DNA from: Lachnospiraceae bacterium | Lineage (GTDB): Bacteria; Bacillota; Clostridia; Lachnospirales; Lachnospiraceae | Length of the DNA: 64,000 bases | Reading direction: 5' to 3' | Assembly: GCA_024695665.1 (NCBI GenBank) | Contig: JAILHT010000088.1 | Coordinates: 1 to 64,000 of the forward strand | Part shown: positions 24,935 to 34,908 of the stretch, in pieces | Layout: every line of letters starts with the position of its first letter | How positions within the stretch are numbered: the stretch's first letter is position 1 | The notes under the pieces: generated by a model | What the model was told of the DNA's origin: nothing | What the model saw: the letters and a program-made list of their open reading frames with translations, nothing else | Database searches by the model: none | Translations under genes and position numbers: made by a program

Positions 24935-25666
24935 ATGAGCAATAAAGGATACATACATTCCTTCGAATCATTTGCACTTGTTGACGGCCCGGGAGTAAGA
25001 TATTGTATCTTTCTCCAGGGCTGTAATATGAGATGCAGGTATTGTCACAATCCTGACACCTGGAAGACAGGTTGCGGTGAAGAGTGGGAAGCACAGAAAC
25101 TTTTTGACAAGGTATACAGATATAAGACCTACTGGAAAAACAACGGCGGAATCACGGTCAGCGGAGGAGAAGCTCTTCTGCAGATGGATTTTGTGACGGA
25201 GTTTTTTGAGATAGCAAAGAGCAAGGGGGTAAACACCTGCCTTGACACGAGCGGGAATCCTTTTGAGATGACGCCTGAATACCTTGAAAAATTCGACAGA
25301 CTGATGAAAGTCACCGACTTGTTCATGCTCGATTTGAAAGAGATGGATGATGAGAAACACAAGGATCTTACAGGATGCTCAAACAAGAATATTCTTGAGA
25401 TGGCGAAATATCTGTCGGACAACAATAAAGATATGTGGATCAGACGTGTTCTGGTTCCGGGGCTTACCGACGATGAGAAAGATCTGAAAGACACCGCAGA
25501 TTTTATAAAGACACTGAACAGTGTAAAGAAAGTGGAGATCCTTCCGTACCATACGCTCGGTGTACAGAAATGGAAAGATCTTGGAATAAAGTATTCGCTT
25601 GACGACTTCGATCCACCGACGGATGAGGAAGTAAAGAAAGCAAAAGACATATTGGGAATTGACTAA
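24935..25666 (+). CDS. pflA: Pyruvate formate-lyase activating enzyme
   Basis: 243-residue radical SAM enzyme that installs the glycyl radical in PflB. The cluster motif CNMRCRYC (CxxxCxxC) lies near residue 30, preceded by DGPGVRYCIFLQGC, and the SAM-binding GGE-type motif is SGGEALLQ. There is no extra ferredoxin insert, as in the PflA rather than the glycerol dehydratase activase type. It is the second gene of the pfl operon and ends in a terminator. Confidence 0.97.
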   Translation: MSNKGYIHSFESFALVDGPGVRYCIFLQGCNMRCRYCHNPDTWKTGCGEEWEAQKLFDKVYRYKTYWKNNGGITVSGGEALLQMDFVTEFFEIAKSKGVNTCLDTSGNPFEMTPEYLEKFDRLMKVTDLFMLDLKEMDDEKHKDLTGCSNKNILEMAKYLSDNNKDMWIRRVLVPGLTDDEKDLKDTADFIKTLNSVKKVEILPYHTLGVQKWKDLGIKYSLDDFDPPTDEEVKKAKDILGID

Positions 25667-25670
25667 AAAA

Positions 25671-25709
25671 ATATACCGTACCGAAGTTTCGGCACGGTAT
25701 ATTTTTATA
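25671..25709. terminator. Bidirectional terminator between pflA and the chemoreceptor gene
   Basis: ATATACCGT (25671-25679) pairs with ACGGTATAT (25694-25702), with an inner CCGAA/TTCGG pairing and A/T runs on both sides. It serves both convergent genes. Confidence 0.9.
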
Positions 25710-25727
25710 TATTGATCTGTAATTTTA

Positions 25728-27761
25728 TCAATCTTTAAAGAATTCCATATCCTTGTTTAAGGCGTCCGCAATATCTTTAAGGTCTCCGGCGTTACCGGCA
25801 AGTGTTGTAACTGTAGCGGAAAGCTCTTCCATGGAAGCTCCGGTCTCCTGGCTGGATGCCGCATTCTGCTGTGAGATTGCTGAGAGCATGCTGATGACAT
25901 CGATAACCGCATTGTTTGAATCAACGCAGGTATTTGCGCCTGAACTTATGGATTCTACACCACCTACGGTATTGTCGATATACTCAAGCATACCGTTTAT
26001 AGAATCAATAGTCTCACCGAGAGCACTCTGCTGATCGATATTGCCCTGTTTTACATCCTCGGCCGCACTTACGGCTGAGTTGGACTGCTCGAGGAGAACA
26101 TCCATCTCTCTTCGTATTTCGTCTGCCATATGTTTAGAATCGTCAGCTAGTTTTCCGATTTCCTCTGCGACAACCGCAAAACCTCTACCTGCCTCACCTG
26201 CTCGTGCGGCTTCAATGCTCGCATTGAGAGAAAGAAGGTTTGTCTGGGTTGCGATGGAAGAAATACCGTCAACCTTGTCATTGATATTTGAAACTGCTTC
26301 CTGCGTCTTCTGTATGGTCTGAGAAATCTCGTCTATTCTTTCAGTCATCTCGGTAGAAGAATCCTGAAGAGCGGAAAGTGATTTTCCGGATGCTTCGGAT
26401 GCATCTTTCATTTTCTCAGTGAGCTCGCTCAAGCTGTCTGTAGAGGTTTGAACATCTGCAACTGCATCGCCAATCTTTCCGACATTTTCGGAAGCCTGTT
26501 GGATTTCATCCGCCTGCTGGGCAGCTCCGGTAGCAATCTCCTGAACTGCATTTGAAACATCCTCTGCGGTATGTGAAATCTGATTTGCCATATTTGAGAG
26601 CTCGTCGGAGGACGATCCTACATGTAAGGTGTTTGCCTTTATGTGAGATACAATCTCAGAAAGCTTTTCTATAACGGTATTTGTCGCATTTACCATCTGC
26701 CCGAACTCGTCTTTTCTCTTTGTATTGGTCTTTATCTTTATAAACGATCCCTCGGAGAGCGACTTGAGTGAGGCATTTATATCGCTTATAGGTCTTGTAA
26801 AACTATTTGCTATTATGATGGAAATAATCGTAGCAATCACAAGAAGAACTATACCTACTATAACTACTATATAAGCTCCGCGCCTAGCACTTGCGAGAAC
26901 AACATAAGAAGAATTTGCGGCAGCAATCTTGAAACCGGTTGTAGGTTCTGAGGTGTAGGTGATCATAGACGTGTAGCCTTTTCCGGTATCGGACTCATAG
27001 TATCCGCTTTCAAGCCCGGAACTCATTATCGGTGTGTCTGAAAGATCCTCTTCCTCATGTTCACCATTTACAAAATCGTACTGTGAATGCGCTGCTACCA
27101 TACCGGTTCTGTCGAGGACGAATGCTTCCTCACAGTTTTCGACAAGGAAATTGTGGATTGCGGTGAGGTCTATATTTCGCTGAACAATACCCAGAACTTC
27201 ACCGGTTGTGTCACTGAAAACAGGAACAGATATTGTAAACATACGGTTACCGGTCGAGGTGGAGACCTGTATGTTTGATATATAGATGTTTCCTGCCATG
27301 GCTTCCTGATAGTATTCTCTTGCCGAGATATCCACGCAGTCGCCTGTTGTTCTTACGTACTGCATACCATCAGGACCGGAGATTACGGTGATATTACCAT
27401 CTGCGAGATAATCATTTATGGAAAGCATCTCAGTTAAAATAGCACTGTCCGGAATGACATCATTGCCGTATTCGGCAAGAAATGTTATCGTCGAAGGCGC
27501 CGAGGCAAAGGTGGTCAGACAGGCAATGTTTTTTTCTATTATTGTCTGAAATTCCGCTCTTACATAATCGGTCTGCCATTGAAGATTTTCCTTCGCATCG
27601 GAAAGTGACTTGGTAGTTGAATTTTTATAACTGATGATTATAGATACTATCAACGGCATGGCCACTACCAAAAACATCACGATTATAAGCTTGGTCTTGA
27701 TGGAGTCTTTCAGGCCGATCTGGCCTGTTTTAGATGTGTTGATTCTTCTACCTTTTATCAT
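25728..27761 (-). CDS. Methyl-accepting chemotaxis protein
   Basis: 677-residue chemoreceptor. A first membrane segment ([20 protein letters not shown], about residues 26-46) precedes a double-Cache-type extracellular sensor (about 50-290). A second segment ([20 protein letters not shown]) leads to a HAMP domain and the cytoplasmic signalling coiled coil. The hairpin tip contains the highly conserved region around [19 protein letters not shown] and [14 protein letters not shown]. The protein ends without an NWETF-type pentapeptide. Ligand unknown; dCache receptors often sense amino acids or organic acids. Its presence implies a motile or chemotactic organism; no flagellar genes are in the window. 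Confidence 0.95.
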   Translation of the reverse strand: MIKGRRINTSKTGQIGLKDSIKTKLIIVMFLVVAMPLIVSIIISYKNSTTKSLSDAKENLQWQTDYVRAEFQTIIEKNIACLTTFASAPSTITFLAEYGNDVIPDSAILTEMLSINDYLADGNITVISGPDGMQYVRTTGDCVDISAREYYQEAMAGNIYISNIQVSTSTGNRMFTISVPVFSDTTGEVLGIVQRNIDLTAIHNFLVENCEEAFVLDRTGMVAAHSQYDFVNGEHEEEDLSDTPIMSSGLESGYYESDTGKGYTSMITYTSEPTTGFKIAAANSSYVVLASARRGAYIVVIVGIVLLVIATIISIIIANSFTRPISDINASLKSLSEGSFIKIKTNTKRKDEFGQMVNATNTVIEKLSEIVSHIKANTLHVGSSSDELSNMANQISHTAEDVSNAVQEIATGAAQQADEIQQASENVGKIGDAVADVQTSTDSLSELTEKMKDASEASGKSLSALQDSSTEMTERIDEISQTIQKTQEAVSNINDKVDGISSIATQTNLLSLNASIEAARAGEAGRGFAVVAEEIGKLADDSKHMADEIRREMDVLLEQSNSAVSAAEDVKQGNIDQQSALGETIDSINGMLEYIDNTVGGVESISSGANTCVDSNNAVIDVISMLSAISQQNAASSQETGASMEELSATVTTLAGNAGDLKDIADALNKDMEFFKD

Positions 27762-27811
27762 AATAAATCCCCCTTTTATTATTGTAAAATAGGAATAAAG
27801 AACTAATTAAT

Positions 27812-27840
27812 ATGATAAAATTTTATGGTACTTTAGTCAA
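27812..27840 (-). promoter_or_regulatory. Probable promoter of the chemoreceptor gene
   Basis: On the minus strand TTGACT (27840-27835) and TATCAT (27817-27812) are 17 bp apart, a housekeeping-type promoter about 50 bases before the ATG. The 312-bp gap 27762-28073 otherwise holds the opp promoter region on the plus strand. Confidence 0.55.
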
Positions 27841-27996
27841 GTTCTTTGTTTCCGGAAAAGCTATATAGGACTATTTGCCTATTTGCATATTTATACGCAG
27901 TTATGTAATATAGTTTTAATTCGTAGGACAAGGGTGTTCGAATAAGGGAGTATTATTCCTTAGCGCGGGCACTTTTTTTATACCGTCCCGCTTTTG

Positions 27997-28034
27997 CACA
28001 CCAACGCGTTGGTGTGAGAGTGAGAACGTATAAT
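27997..28034 (+). promoter_or_regulatory. opp operon promoter with a perfect 20-bp palindrome
   Basis: CACACCAACGCGTTGGTGTG (27997-28016) is a perfect palindrome with a central CG. It ends 12 bases before a consensus TATAAT (28029-28034), so it covers the place of the -35 box. This is a strong operator candidate for an unidentified dimeric regulator; even-length palindromes with a central CG are common for LacI-type proteins. Confidence 0.6.
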
Positions 28035-28073
28035 GGCGGATTAATTTGAGAGTTATTTAAAGAAGGTTTACCT

Positions 28074-29063
28074 ATGAATCAAGCGGAAGAAATACTTGAA
28101 ATAAAGGACCTGTGTGTTCAGTTCAACACAGTCGAGGGAACGGTCCAGGCTATCAATCATCTGGATTACAAACTTCACAAGGGCGAAAAACTCGGAATAG
28201 TAGGAGAGTCCGGAAGCGGAAAAAGCGTTTCCTCTTTGGGAGTTATGCAGCTTATTCCAAACCCGCCGGGAAAGATCACCGGAGGAGAGATTCTTTACAA
28301 GGGTGAAGATATTGTAAAGAAATCCGAGAAGGAGATGGAGAAAATCCGTGGAAACGAGATATCCATGATCTTCCAGGAGCCAATGACCTCCTTAAATCCT
28401 ATTATAAAATGCGGTTCGCAGATAGCGGAGTCTTTGAGACTTCACAGAGGTCTGAAAAAGAAAGAAGCTTTTGCGGAAGCTGTAGAGATGATGAGAGCTG
28501 TCGGAATTGCAAACCCTGAGGTGAGAGCACATGAGTATCCGCATCAGATGTCGGGCGGAATGAGACAGCGTGTCATGATAGCCATGGCTTTGGCATGCAG
28601 ACCTCAGATCCTTATAGCAGATGAACCGACGACAGCGCTTGACGTCACCATACAGGCGCAGATCCTCGATCTCATCAGAGATTTGAACGAGGAGATGAAT
28701 ACAAGCGTCATCTTTATCACCCACGATCTGGGTGTCGTAAGAGAACTGTGCGATAACGTTATCGTTATGTACACAGGTCGAATAGTTGAGAAAGCATCGG
28801 TAAAAGATCTTTTCAACAATCCGAAACATCCGTACACAAAAGGACTTATGAATGCCATACCTAGGATCACAAAAGACAGACCGCCTTTGGAGACAATAGA
28901 AGGTTCTGTTCCGAATCCTACGGAGAAAATAGAGGGCTGCAGTTTTTGGCCTAGATGTCCGTATGCGACCGAGAGATGTAAGAAAGAAGAGCCTCCGGTT
29001 ATAAACATATCAGACACAAGACAGGTCAAATGTTTCTTATATGAAGAAAAGGAGGCCCTGTAA
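28074..29063 (+). CDS. oppD: Oligopeptide ABC transporter ATPase (OppD/DppD)
   Basis: 329-residue ATP-binding subunit of a peptide importer. Walker A GESGSGKS (about residues 44-51), Q-loop MIFQEPMTSLNP, signature MSGGMRQR, Walker B ILIADEPTTALD, and the C-terminal oligopeptide/dipeptide extension with four cysteines (CSFWPRCPYATERC and VKCFLY) that in relatives binds an iron-sulfur cluster. First gene of the operon: ATPases precede the binding protein and permeases, unlike the common A-B-C-D-F order. Its stop overlaps the next ATG by 1 base (TAATG). Confidence 0.95.
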   Translation: MNQAEEILEIKDLCVQFNTVEGTVQAINHLDYKLHKGEKLGIVGESGSGKSVSSLGVMQLIPNPPGKITGGEILYKGEDIVKKSEKEMEKIRGNEISMIFQEPMTSLNPIIKCGSQIAESLRLHRGLKKKEAFAEAVEMMRAVGIANPEVRAHEYPHQMSGGMRQRVMIAMALACRPQILIADEPTTALDVTIQAQILDLIRDLNEEMNTSVIFITHDLGVVRELCDNVIVMYTGRIVEKASVKDLFNNPKHPYTKGLMNAIPRITKDRPPLETIEGSVPNPTEKIEGCSFWPRCPYATERCKKEEPPVINISDTRQVKCFLYEEKEAL

Positions 29064-30058
29064 TGTCAGAGATAAATAATGAGAAGGAAGTGCTTTTAAA
29101 AGCTGAGCATGTAAAAGTTCATTTTAAAGGCAAAAACAAGAAAGCCGGAAGTGTAAAAGCAGTAGATGATATAAGTTTCGAGATAATGAAGGGCGAGACT
29201 TTCGGCGTTGTAGGAGAGAGCGGTTGCGGAAAGAGTACGCTGGGAAGAACTCTTGTGAGACTTCAGGATACAACCGACGGAAATATATATATCGACGGTG
29301 AGGACATCTCAAAACTCAAGGGAAACGATCTCAAGGAAATGAGAAAGAAAGCCCAGATTATCTTCCAGGATCCATCGGCATGCTTAAACCCGAGGAGAAC
29401 GATAAAGCAGATACTCACCGAGCCGTATGATATACACGGACTTACCGGAAAAGTGGATGTCGACGCGGAGATAGAGCGACTTATACAGTTGGTAGGACTT
29501 GACACATATCATTTGAGTAGATATCCGCACGAGCTTTCCGGAGGACAAAAACAGCGTGTGGGAATCGCGAGAGCGCTGGCATTGAAACCGGAACTTATAG
29601 TTTGTGATGAAGCTGTTTCGGCGCTTGATGTATCAGTTCAGGCACAGGTTCTAAATCTGCTTGAAGCATTGAAGAAAAAGCTTGGACTCACATATTTCTT
29701 CATATCCCACAATCTGAACGTGGTGTATCAGGTGAGCGACAGAGTAGGCGTTATGTATCTCGGAAAGATGGTTGAGATAGCAACTTATGACAAGCTTTAC
29801 GATAAGAGATATCACCCGTACACGGAAGCACTCCTCTCGGCGATACCGCAGGTTGACTCCGATGGGGAGACGAAACGTATACATCTTGAGGGAGAGGTAC
29901 CAAGCCCATCCAATCCGCCTTCGGGATGTCATTTTCACACGAGATGTAGCAAGGCATGTGAGAGATGCAGGGTTGAGGAACCTGAACTTAAAGAGGTGGA
30001 CGAAGGACATTTTGTAGCATGTCATCTGTATGACAAAAAAGGAGATGTTACTGCATAG
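29063..30058 (+). CDS. oppF: Oligopeptide ABC transporter ATPase (OppF/DppF)
   Basis: 331-residue partner ATPase. Walker A GESGCGKST, Q-loop IIFQDPSACLNP with the family RRT following, signature LSGGQKQR, Walker B LIVCDEAVSALDVS. The C-terminal region again has the cysteine cluster (CHFHTRCSKACERC) of the oligopeptide family. It is translationally coupled to oppD. A 101-base gap with a small hairpin (CGCTC/GAGCG near 30114-30137) separates it from the binding-protein gene. Confidence 0.95.
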   Translation: MSEINNEKEVLLKAEHVKVHFKGKNKKAGSVKAVDDISFEIMKGETFGVVGESGCGKSTLGRTLVRLQDTTDGNIYIDGEDISKLKGNDLKEMRKKAQIIFQDPSACLNPRRTIKQILTEPYDIHGLTGKVDVDAEIERLIQLVGLDTYHLSRYPHELSGGQKQRVGIARALALKPELIVCDEAVSALDVSVQAQVLNLLEALKKKLGLTYFFISHNLNVVYQVSDRVGVMYLGKMVEIATYDKLYDKRYHPYTEALLSAIPQVDSDGETKRIHLEGEVPSPSNPPSGCHFHTRCSKACERCRVEEPELKEVDEGHFVACHLYDKKGDVTA

Positions 30059-30159
30059 TGGCGGTATTCTCATATATATTTCGGTCGAGAATCAATCTTC
30101 GGCTGAGATATACGCTCCGTTTTTTCGTGAGCGAAATTTAAATTACAGGAGGAATTATT

Positions 30160-31821
30160 ATGAAAAAAAGATTAATGGCATTGGTTCTCGCCGGTGCGAT
30201 GGCTTTTTCTCTCGCAGCATGCGGAGGAAACAGCTCATCTTCTGACAGCGCATCCGAAGCTGCAGAGAGTGAATCGGCTGAGAGCGAAGAAGCAGAATCA
30301 TCGACGGACAGCGAAAGCACAGGCAACAATACAGTAGTTATAGCAATGGGATCAGGATTCGATACACTCGACCCGGGACAGGTATACGAGAAGTATCCTC
30401 AGATGATTATCAACGCATGTTATGAGACTTTGTTCAAGTTCTACTCAAACGACGGTTCGGCAGAGCCGATGCTCGTTGACACATATGAGTTCAGCGAGGA
30501 CAATACGGTTCTTACACTTACACTCAAAGACGGAATCACATTTGCAAGCGGAAATACAATGACTTCCGCAGATGTAGCATTCTCTTTGAACAGAACAAAG
30601 AATCTTCAGGGAAACCCTGCATTCATAACAGATACAATAGACAGCATTGAGACACCGGATGACAAGACGGTTGTTATAAACCTCACACAGCCGGATGGAG
30701 CAATCCTTTCAAAACTTGCATACAGCGCATGCTCAATCCTTGACAGTGCGGTTGTGACAGAGAACGGTGGAAGCGATGCTGAGGATGCAGCCACAGCAGA
30801 TACTGCTCAGGCTTATCTTGACTCTACATCAGCTGGCTCCGGAATGTTTGTAATGACAAGCTATATTCCGGATTCTGAGATCGTTCTTGAGAAGAACCCT
30901 TCATACTGGGGAGAGTCAACAAATGTTGACAAATATATCATCCAGATTCAGGATGACGCAAATACTCAGATGATGACACTTTCAACAGGAGATATCGATA
31001 TCGCATGTAACATGACTGAGGACACAATGAGCGAGCTCGAGGGAACAGACGGAATCACCCTCTTGAACAGCTCAACAAAGACAGTTTCCTTCCTCATGAT
31101 GAACATGGATGAGTCAATCGGTGGCCCTGTATCCGATCCTAAGGTTCAGCAGGCTATCAGACTTGCTGTTGACTATGCGGGAATTCAGACAATCTGTGGA
31201 GAGGGAACAACAACTCCTTATTCTATAATCCAGGACGGATTCTTTGGATCATTGGGACAGCGTTCAACAGATTATACCGATCTTGATGCGGCAAAAGCTC
31301 TTCTTGAAGAAGCAGGTTATCCGGACGGATTTGATGTGGACCTTACAGTATGTGATCTCGCTATGGAGGGAATTCCTCTTACAGATCTCGCACAGAAGGT
31401 TGCAAGCGACCTTGCACAGATCGGAATCAACGTAAATATCGTATCTGAAGCATGGGCAGCAGGATACGGTGATGACTACCGTGACGGAAAACTCGGATTC
31501 ACAGTTATGTACTGGGGAATCGATTACAACGATCCAAACGTACAGCTTGAGTTCCTTCCGGGAGGAGTTGTAGGACTTCGTGCAGGATGGACAGCAGAGA
31601 TGGACGCTGACATTGCAGAGCTTTACACCAAGGCTACAAATGCTACAGAGGACGCTGACAGAGAGGCTGTTCTGAAGGAGATTCAGGAAGCTACATATGA
31701 GTATGGACCATTCGTCATGCTTGCACAGGCACCATGTCCAATGGCATACAATTCAAGACTTTCGGGTGTTGCATTCTCTGATCCTTACACAGTGGATCTC
31801 ACCCAGGTAAATGTACAGTAA
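30160..31821 (+). CDS. oppA: Peptide-binding lipoprotein of the ABC importer (SBP family 5)
   Basis: 553-residue extracellular solute-binding lipoprotein. Signal peptide ends at the lipobox LAAC with Cys21, followed by a Ser/Glu-rich linker to about residue 47. The family 5 fold begins at VVIAMGSGFDTLDPG, and the ADVAFSLNRTKN and EKNPSYWG segments are typical of DppA/OppA proteins. CAGGAGG precedes the ATG. Peptide or nickel-chelate ligands are both known in this family; the peptidase gene downstream favours peptides. Confidence 0.94.
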   Translation: MKKRLMALVLAGAMAFSLAACGGNSSSSDSASEAAESESAESEEAESSTDSESTGNNTVVIAMGSGFDTLDPGQVYEKYPQMIINACYETLFKFYSNDGSAEPMLVDTYEFSEDNTVLTLTLKDGITFASGNTMTSADVAFSLNRTKNLQGNPAFITDTIDSIETPDDKTVVINLTQPDGAILSKLAYSACSILDSAVVTENGGSDAEDAATADTAQAYLDSTSAGSGMFVMTSYIPDSEIVLEKNPSYWGESTNVDKYIIQIQDDANTQMMTLSTGDIDIACNMTEDTMSELEGTDGITLLNSSTKTVSFLMMNMDESIGGPVSDPKVQQAIRLAVDYAGIQTICGEGTTTPYSIIQDGFFGSLGQRSTDYTDLDAAKALLEEAGYPDGFDVDLTVCDLAMEGIPLTDLAQKVASDLAQIGINVNIVSEAWAAGYGDDYRDGKLGFTVMYWGIDYNDPNVQLEFLPGGVVGLRAGWTAEMDADIAELYTKATNATEDADREAVLKEIQEATYEYGPFVMLAQAPCPMAYNSRLSGVAFSDPYTVDLTQVNVQ

Positions 31822-31836
31822 AGAGGTATCAGACGT

Positions 31837-32856
31837 ATGGATCGTCTAAGATTTATAGGAAAAAGATTATTATACCTTGTGGTCATGCTTTTCGGCGTGG
31901 CCACGCTGGTATTCATTTTGACAAAACTTATACCCGGTGATCCGGTTACGGCAAACTTGAGCCAGAGAGCATTGAGTGACGAGAGCGTTGTCGCAGCATA
32001 CAGAGCAAAATACGGATTGGATAAACCCGTGATCATACAGTATCTCTTATATATGAAGAGCCTTATATCGTTTGATCTCGGAACATCGATTCGTACAAAC
32101 AATGCTGTGCTGGACGAACTTGCAAGGTGCTATCCGGCAACAATAGAGCTTGCGCTCGTTGCAATCATTTTTGCGACCATATTTGGAATCTTCTTCGGAA
32201 TCATATCGGCAGTAAAGAGAAACAGTATCATAGATCAGATAGTGAGAGCTATATCCGTTACAGGTGTAAGCCTTCCGAGCTTCTGGTTTGCTCTTATAAT
32301 GTTGTTCTTCTTCTATTTTAAACTGCAGATATTCCCGGGACCGGGACGACTAAGCACATCTTTTTCCGCACCGGCAACCGTGACCGGAATGTATGTTATC
32401 GACTCACTTTTGGAAGGTAATCCGGCAAAGGCACTCGATGCGCTAAGCCATCTGATCCTTCCGGCGATCGTTCTTGCGGCTTTCACAATGGGACTTATCA
32501 CAAGAACAACAAGATCGAACCTTCTTGACGTAATGTCGACGGACTACATAAGAACGGCGAAAGCAAAGGGTCTTTCAGGTACGGGACTCATTCTTTATCA
32601 TGCACTTGGAAATGCTCTTATACCGGTATTGACGGTTATAGGACTTGGACTCGGAAACCTTCTCGGAGGAATGGTCCTTGTCGAGACTATATTCAACTGG
32701 CCGGGAGTAGGTCAGTTTGCATACCAGTCGGTTATGGCAAATGACTACCCGTCAATCATAGGTGTGGCACTTCTCATTGCATTAAACTACATGGTTATCA
32801 ACACTATAGTTGATATCCTGTACGGAATAATAGATCCGAGAGTGAGGGTAAGTTAA
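31837..32856 (+). CDS. oppB: Oligopeptide ABC transporter permease (OppB/DppB)
   Basis: 339-residue permease with an N-terminal LLYLVVMLFGVATLVFIL segment and five further membrane spans. The EAA-like cytoplasmic loop is around RTAKAKGLSGTGLILYHALGN. The VETIFNWPGVGQ motif is characteristic of DppB/OppB. It overlaps oppC by 1 base (TAATG). Confidence 0.95.
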   Translation: MDRLRFIGKRLLYLVVMLFGVATLVFILTKLIPGDPVTANLSQRALSDESVVAAYRAKYGLDKPVIIQYLLYMKSLISFDLGTSIRTNNAVLDELARCYPATIELALVAIIFATIFGIFFGIISAVKRNSIIDQIVRAISVTGVSLPSFWFALIMLFFFYFKLQIFPGPGRLSTSFSAPATVTGMYVIDSLLEGNPAKALDALSHLILPAIVLAAFTMGLITRTTRSNLLDVMSTDYIRTAKAKGLSGTGLILYHALGNALIPVLTVIGLGLGNLLGGMVLVETIFNWPGVGQFAYQSVMANDYPSIIGVALLIALNYMVINTIVDILYGIIDPRVRVS

Positions 32857-33692
32857 TGATACGTGCTGCAAAGAAACTTTTTAAATCAAATTATTTGTTT
32901 ACACTCGGAGTGGTTGTGTGCATCTTTTGGATAATAATGGCCATTTTTGCGCCGGTAGTCGCTCCGTACGATCCGATAGAACAGAATGCCGAAATGCGTC
33001 TTGAGGCGCCGTCCCTTGCGCATCTTTTCGGAACGGACAACTTTGGAAGAGATATTTTCAGCCGTGTTATATACGGTGGAAGATATTCTCTGCTCGCAGG
33101 TCTTTTGACTGTGCTTATAGCGGGAATAATAGGAACCTTTTACGGCGCCATAGCCGGATACGTGGGTGGAAAAACCGACAATATCATGATGCGTCTGTCA
33201 GAGATGATCTTGTCCTTCCCTTCACTCATCCTCGCAATGATTATAAATGCCGTGATGGGATCAAATCTTTTCAACACAATGTTTGCACTTGTCATCGTCG
33301 CATGGCCTACATACGCGAGACTTATGCGAAGTGTTGTACTCAGCATAAAGGAGAATGAATACGTAGAGGCGGCAGAGGTGCTTGGAGCATCAAGAATCAG
33401 AATACTCACTAAGGAGATAATCCCGAACAGTATTCAGTCGGTTCTTATAATGGCAACAACCGATATAGGAAACCAGATTCTCATGTTCTCGACCTTGAGC
33501 TTCTTGGGACTTGGCTCCGCACCGCCAACACCGGAATGGGGAATGATGGTGTCGGACGGAGTTGAATATTTCAACAAATTCTGGGTAGCAGGTTTTCCGG
33601 GACTTGCCATATTCACGATGGCAGTCGGAGCAAACTTTATCGGTGACGGATTGAGAGATCTTCTCGATCCAAAGCTCAGAAAACAATTCTAA
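32856..33692 (+). CDS. oppC: Oligopeptide ABC transporter permease (OppC/DppC)
   Basis: 278-residue permease with about six membrane spans. The N-terminal APVVAPYDPIEQN region, HLFGTDNFGRDIFSRVIYGGR, and EAAEVLGASRIRILTKEIIPN (the EAA loop; positions 169-189) are family landmarks. It completes the importer of two ATPases, one binding protein and two permeases. It is followed by a hairpin and the Xaa-Pro peptidase gene. Confidence 0.95.
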   Translation: MIRAAKKLFKSNYLFTLGVVVCIFWIIMAIFAPVVAPYDPIEQNAEMRLEAPSLAHLFGTDNFGRDIFSRVIYGGRYSLLAGLLTVLIAGIIGTFYGAIAGYVGGKTDNIMMRLSEMILSFPSLILAMIINAVMGSNLFNTMFALVIVAWPTYARLMRSVVLSIKENEYVEAAEVLGASRIRILTKEIIPNSIQSVLIMATTDIGNQILMFSTLSFLGLGSAPPTPEWGMMVSDGVEYFNKFWVAGFPGLAIFTMAVGANFIGDGLRDLLDPKLRKQF

Positions 33693-33712
33693 CTGAAAAC
33701 AAGAGTGCTATA

Positions 33713-33748
33713 ATTTAACTCAGTCGGGGATTTTTCTCCGGCTGAGTT
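33713..33748 (+). other. 14-bp hairpin between oppC and the peptidase gene (repeat copy 1)
   Basis: Bases 33717-33730 pair with 33735-33748 over 14 bp (two G-U pairs) with a TTTT loop. The 16-mer ATTTAACTCAGTCGGG at its 5' side recurs exactly at 54195. A TATAAT at 33709-33714 abuts it. The T run after the hairpin is weak (CTTTT six bases later), so it is either a poor terminator or a 5' leader structure. Confidence 0.55.
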
Positions 33749-33789
33749 GATGCTTTTGGAGAAAAAAATTGTAGCAGGAGGCTAATAAA

Positions 33790-34866
33790 ATGAAGACAGA
33801 AAGAATAGAGAGAGTTTTATCAAGACTTAAAGGTATGGGACTTGAGCAGATGCTCATAACTGACCCAAGATCAATATATTATCTGACGGATGTGTATGTC
33901 GCACCATTTGAAAGATTTTTTGCCTTTTACATAAATGCAAACGGAAAGCATGTAATGTTCTTAAACAAGCTTTTTGCAATACCGGACGGTGTGGAAGTTG
34001 AAAAAGTGTGGCTTTCGGATACGGATTCGGTTACGGATGCTCTTCTTAAAGTTATAGATAAGGACAAAAAACTCGGAGTGGACAAGGATATAAAGGCAAG
34101 ATTTTTGCTTCCTTTGATGGAAAATAATGCGGCAGCCGGATTCACAAACAGTTCTTATGCGGTTGATATAACCAGAGGTGTAAAGGATGAGAAGGAGCAG
34201 GAACTTATGAGAATCTCGTCCGACATAAATGACAAGGCTATGGCAAAGTTTAAAGGTCTCATTCATGAGGGAGTTACCGAAAAGCAGGTTGCCGATCAGA
34301 TGCATCAGATTTATCTCGATCTCGGAGCGGATGATTATTCTTTTACACCGATAGTTTCCTTCGGAGCGAACGCCGCAGACCCGCATCATGAGCCGGATGA
34401 CACCGTGCTTAAAGAGGGGGATTGTGTGCTTTTTGATGTCGGAGGAATAAAGGACGGATATTGTTCCGATATGACGAGAACCTTCTATTACAAGAGTGTG
34501 AGTGACCACTGCAGAGAGGTATACAATCTTGTCAGAAGTGCAAATGAGGCAGCGGAAGCTTTGATAAAGCCGGGTGTAGCCTTAGCCGATCTCGATGCGG
34601 CCGCAAGAAATCTTATAACCAAGCACGGATACGGACCGAACTTCAATCACAGACTCGGACATTTTATCGGACTTGATGAGCATGAGTTCGGAGATGTCTC
34701 ATCTTCAAATGACTGGAAAGCAGAGCCGGGAATGATCTTCTCGATAGAGCCGGGTGTCTATATTGAAGGAGATACAGGCGTGAGAGTTGAGGATCTTGTT
34801 CTTGTGACAGAGGACGGAGTAGAGGTTTTGAACCATTATTCTCATGAACTTGAGATTATTGAATAG
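33790..34866 (+). CDS. Xaa-Pro peptidase, M24B family
   Basis: 358-residue cytoplasmic metallopeptidase of the pita-bread fold, cleaving Xaa-Pro bonds as aminopeptidase (PepP) or dipeptidase (PepQ). Residues 1-130 form the creatinase N domain. The two-metal ligands are Asp in LFDVGG, Asp in CSDMTRTF, His in HRLGHFIGL, Glu in FSIEPGV and Glu in RVEDLV. Placement after the peptide importer suggests it processes imported proline-containing peptides. The SD is AGGAGG. Confidence 0.93.
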   Translation: MKTERIERVLSRLKGMGLEQMLITDPRSIYYLTDVYVAPFERFFAFYINANGKHVMFLNKLFAIPDGVEVEKVWLSDTDSVTDALLKVIDKDKKLGVDKDIKARFLLPLMENNAAAGFTNSSYAVDITRGVKDEKEQELMRISSDINDKAMAKFKGLIHEGVTEKQVADQMHQIYLDLGADDYSFTPIVSFGANAADPHHEPDDTVLKEGDCVLFDVGGIKDGYCSDMTRTFYYKSVSDHCREVYNLVRSANEAAEALIKPGVALADLDAAARNLITKHGYGPNFNHRLGHFIGLDEHEFGDVSSSNDWKAEPGMIFSIEPGVYIEGDTGVRVEDLVLVTEDGVEVLNHYSHELEIIE

Positions 34867-34908
34867 AAAATTTGCTTTTGCAAACAGAAAAAAATCAGGA
34901 GAAAACAG

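Noticed and set aside
27841-27960. Flagellar sigma-28 promoter for the chemoreceptor gene
   Set aside because: No TAAA-N15-CCGATAT match was found; a housekeeping-type promoter at 27812-27840 fits better.
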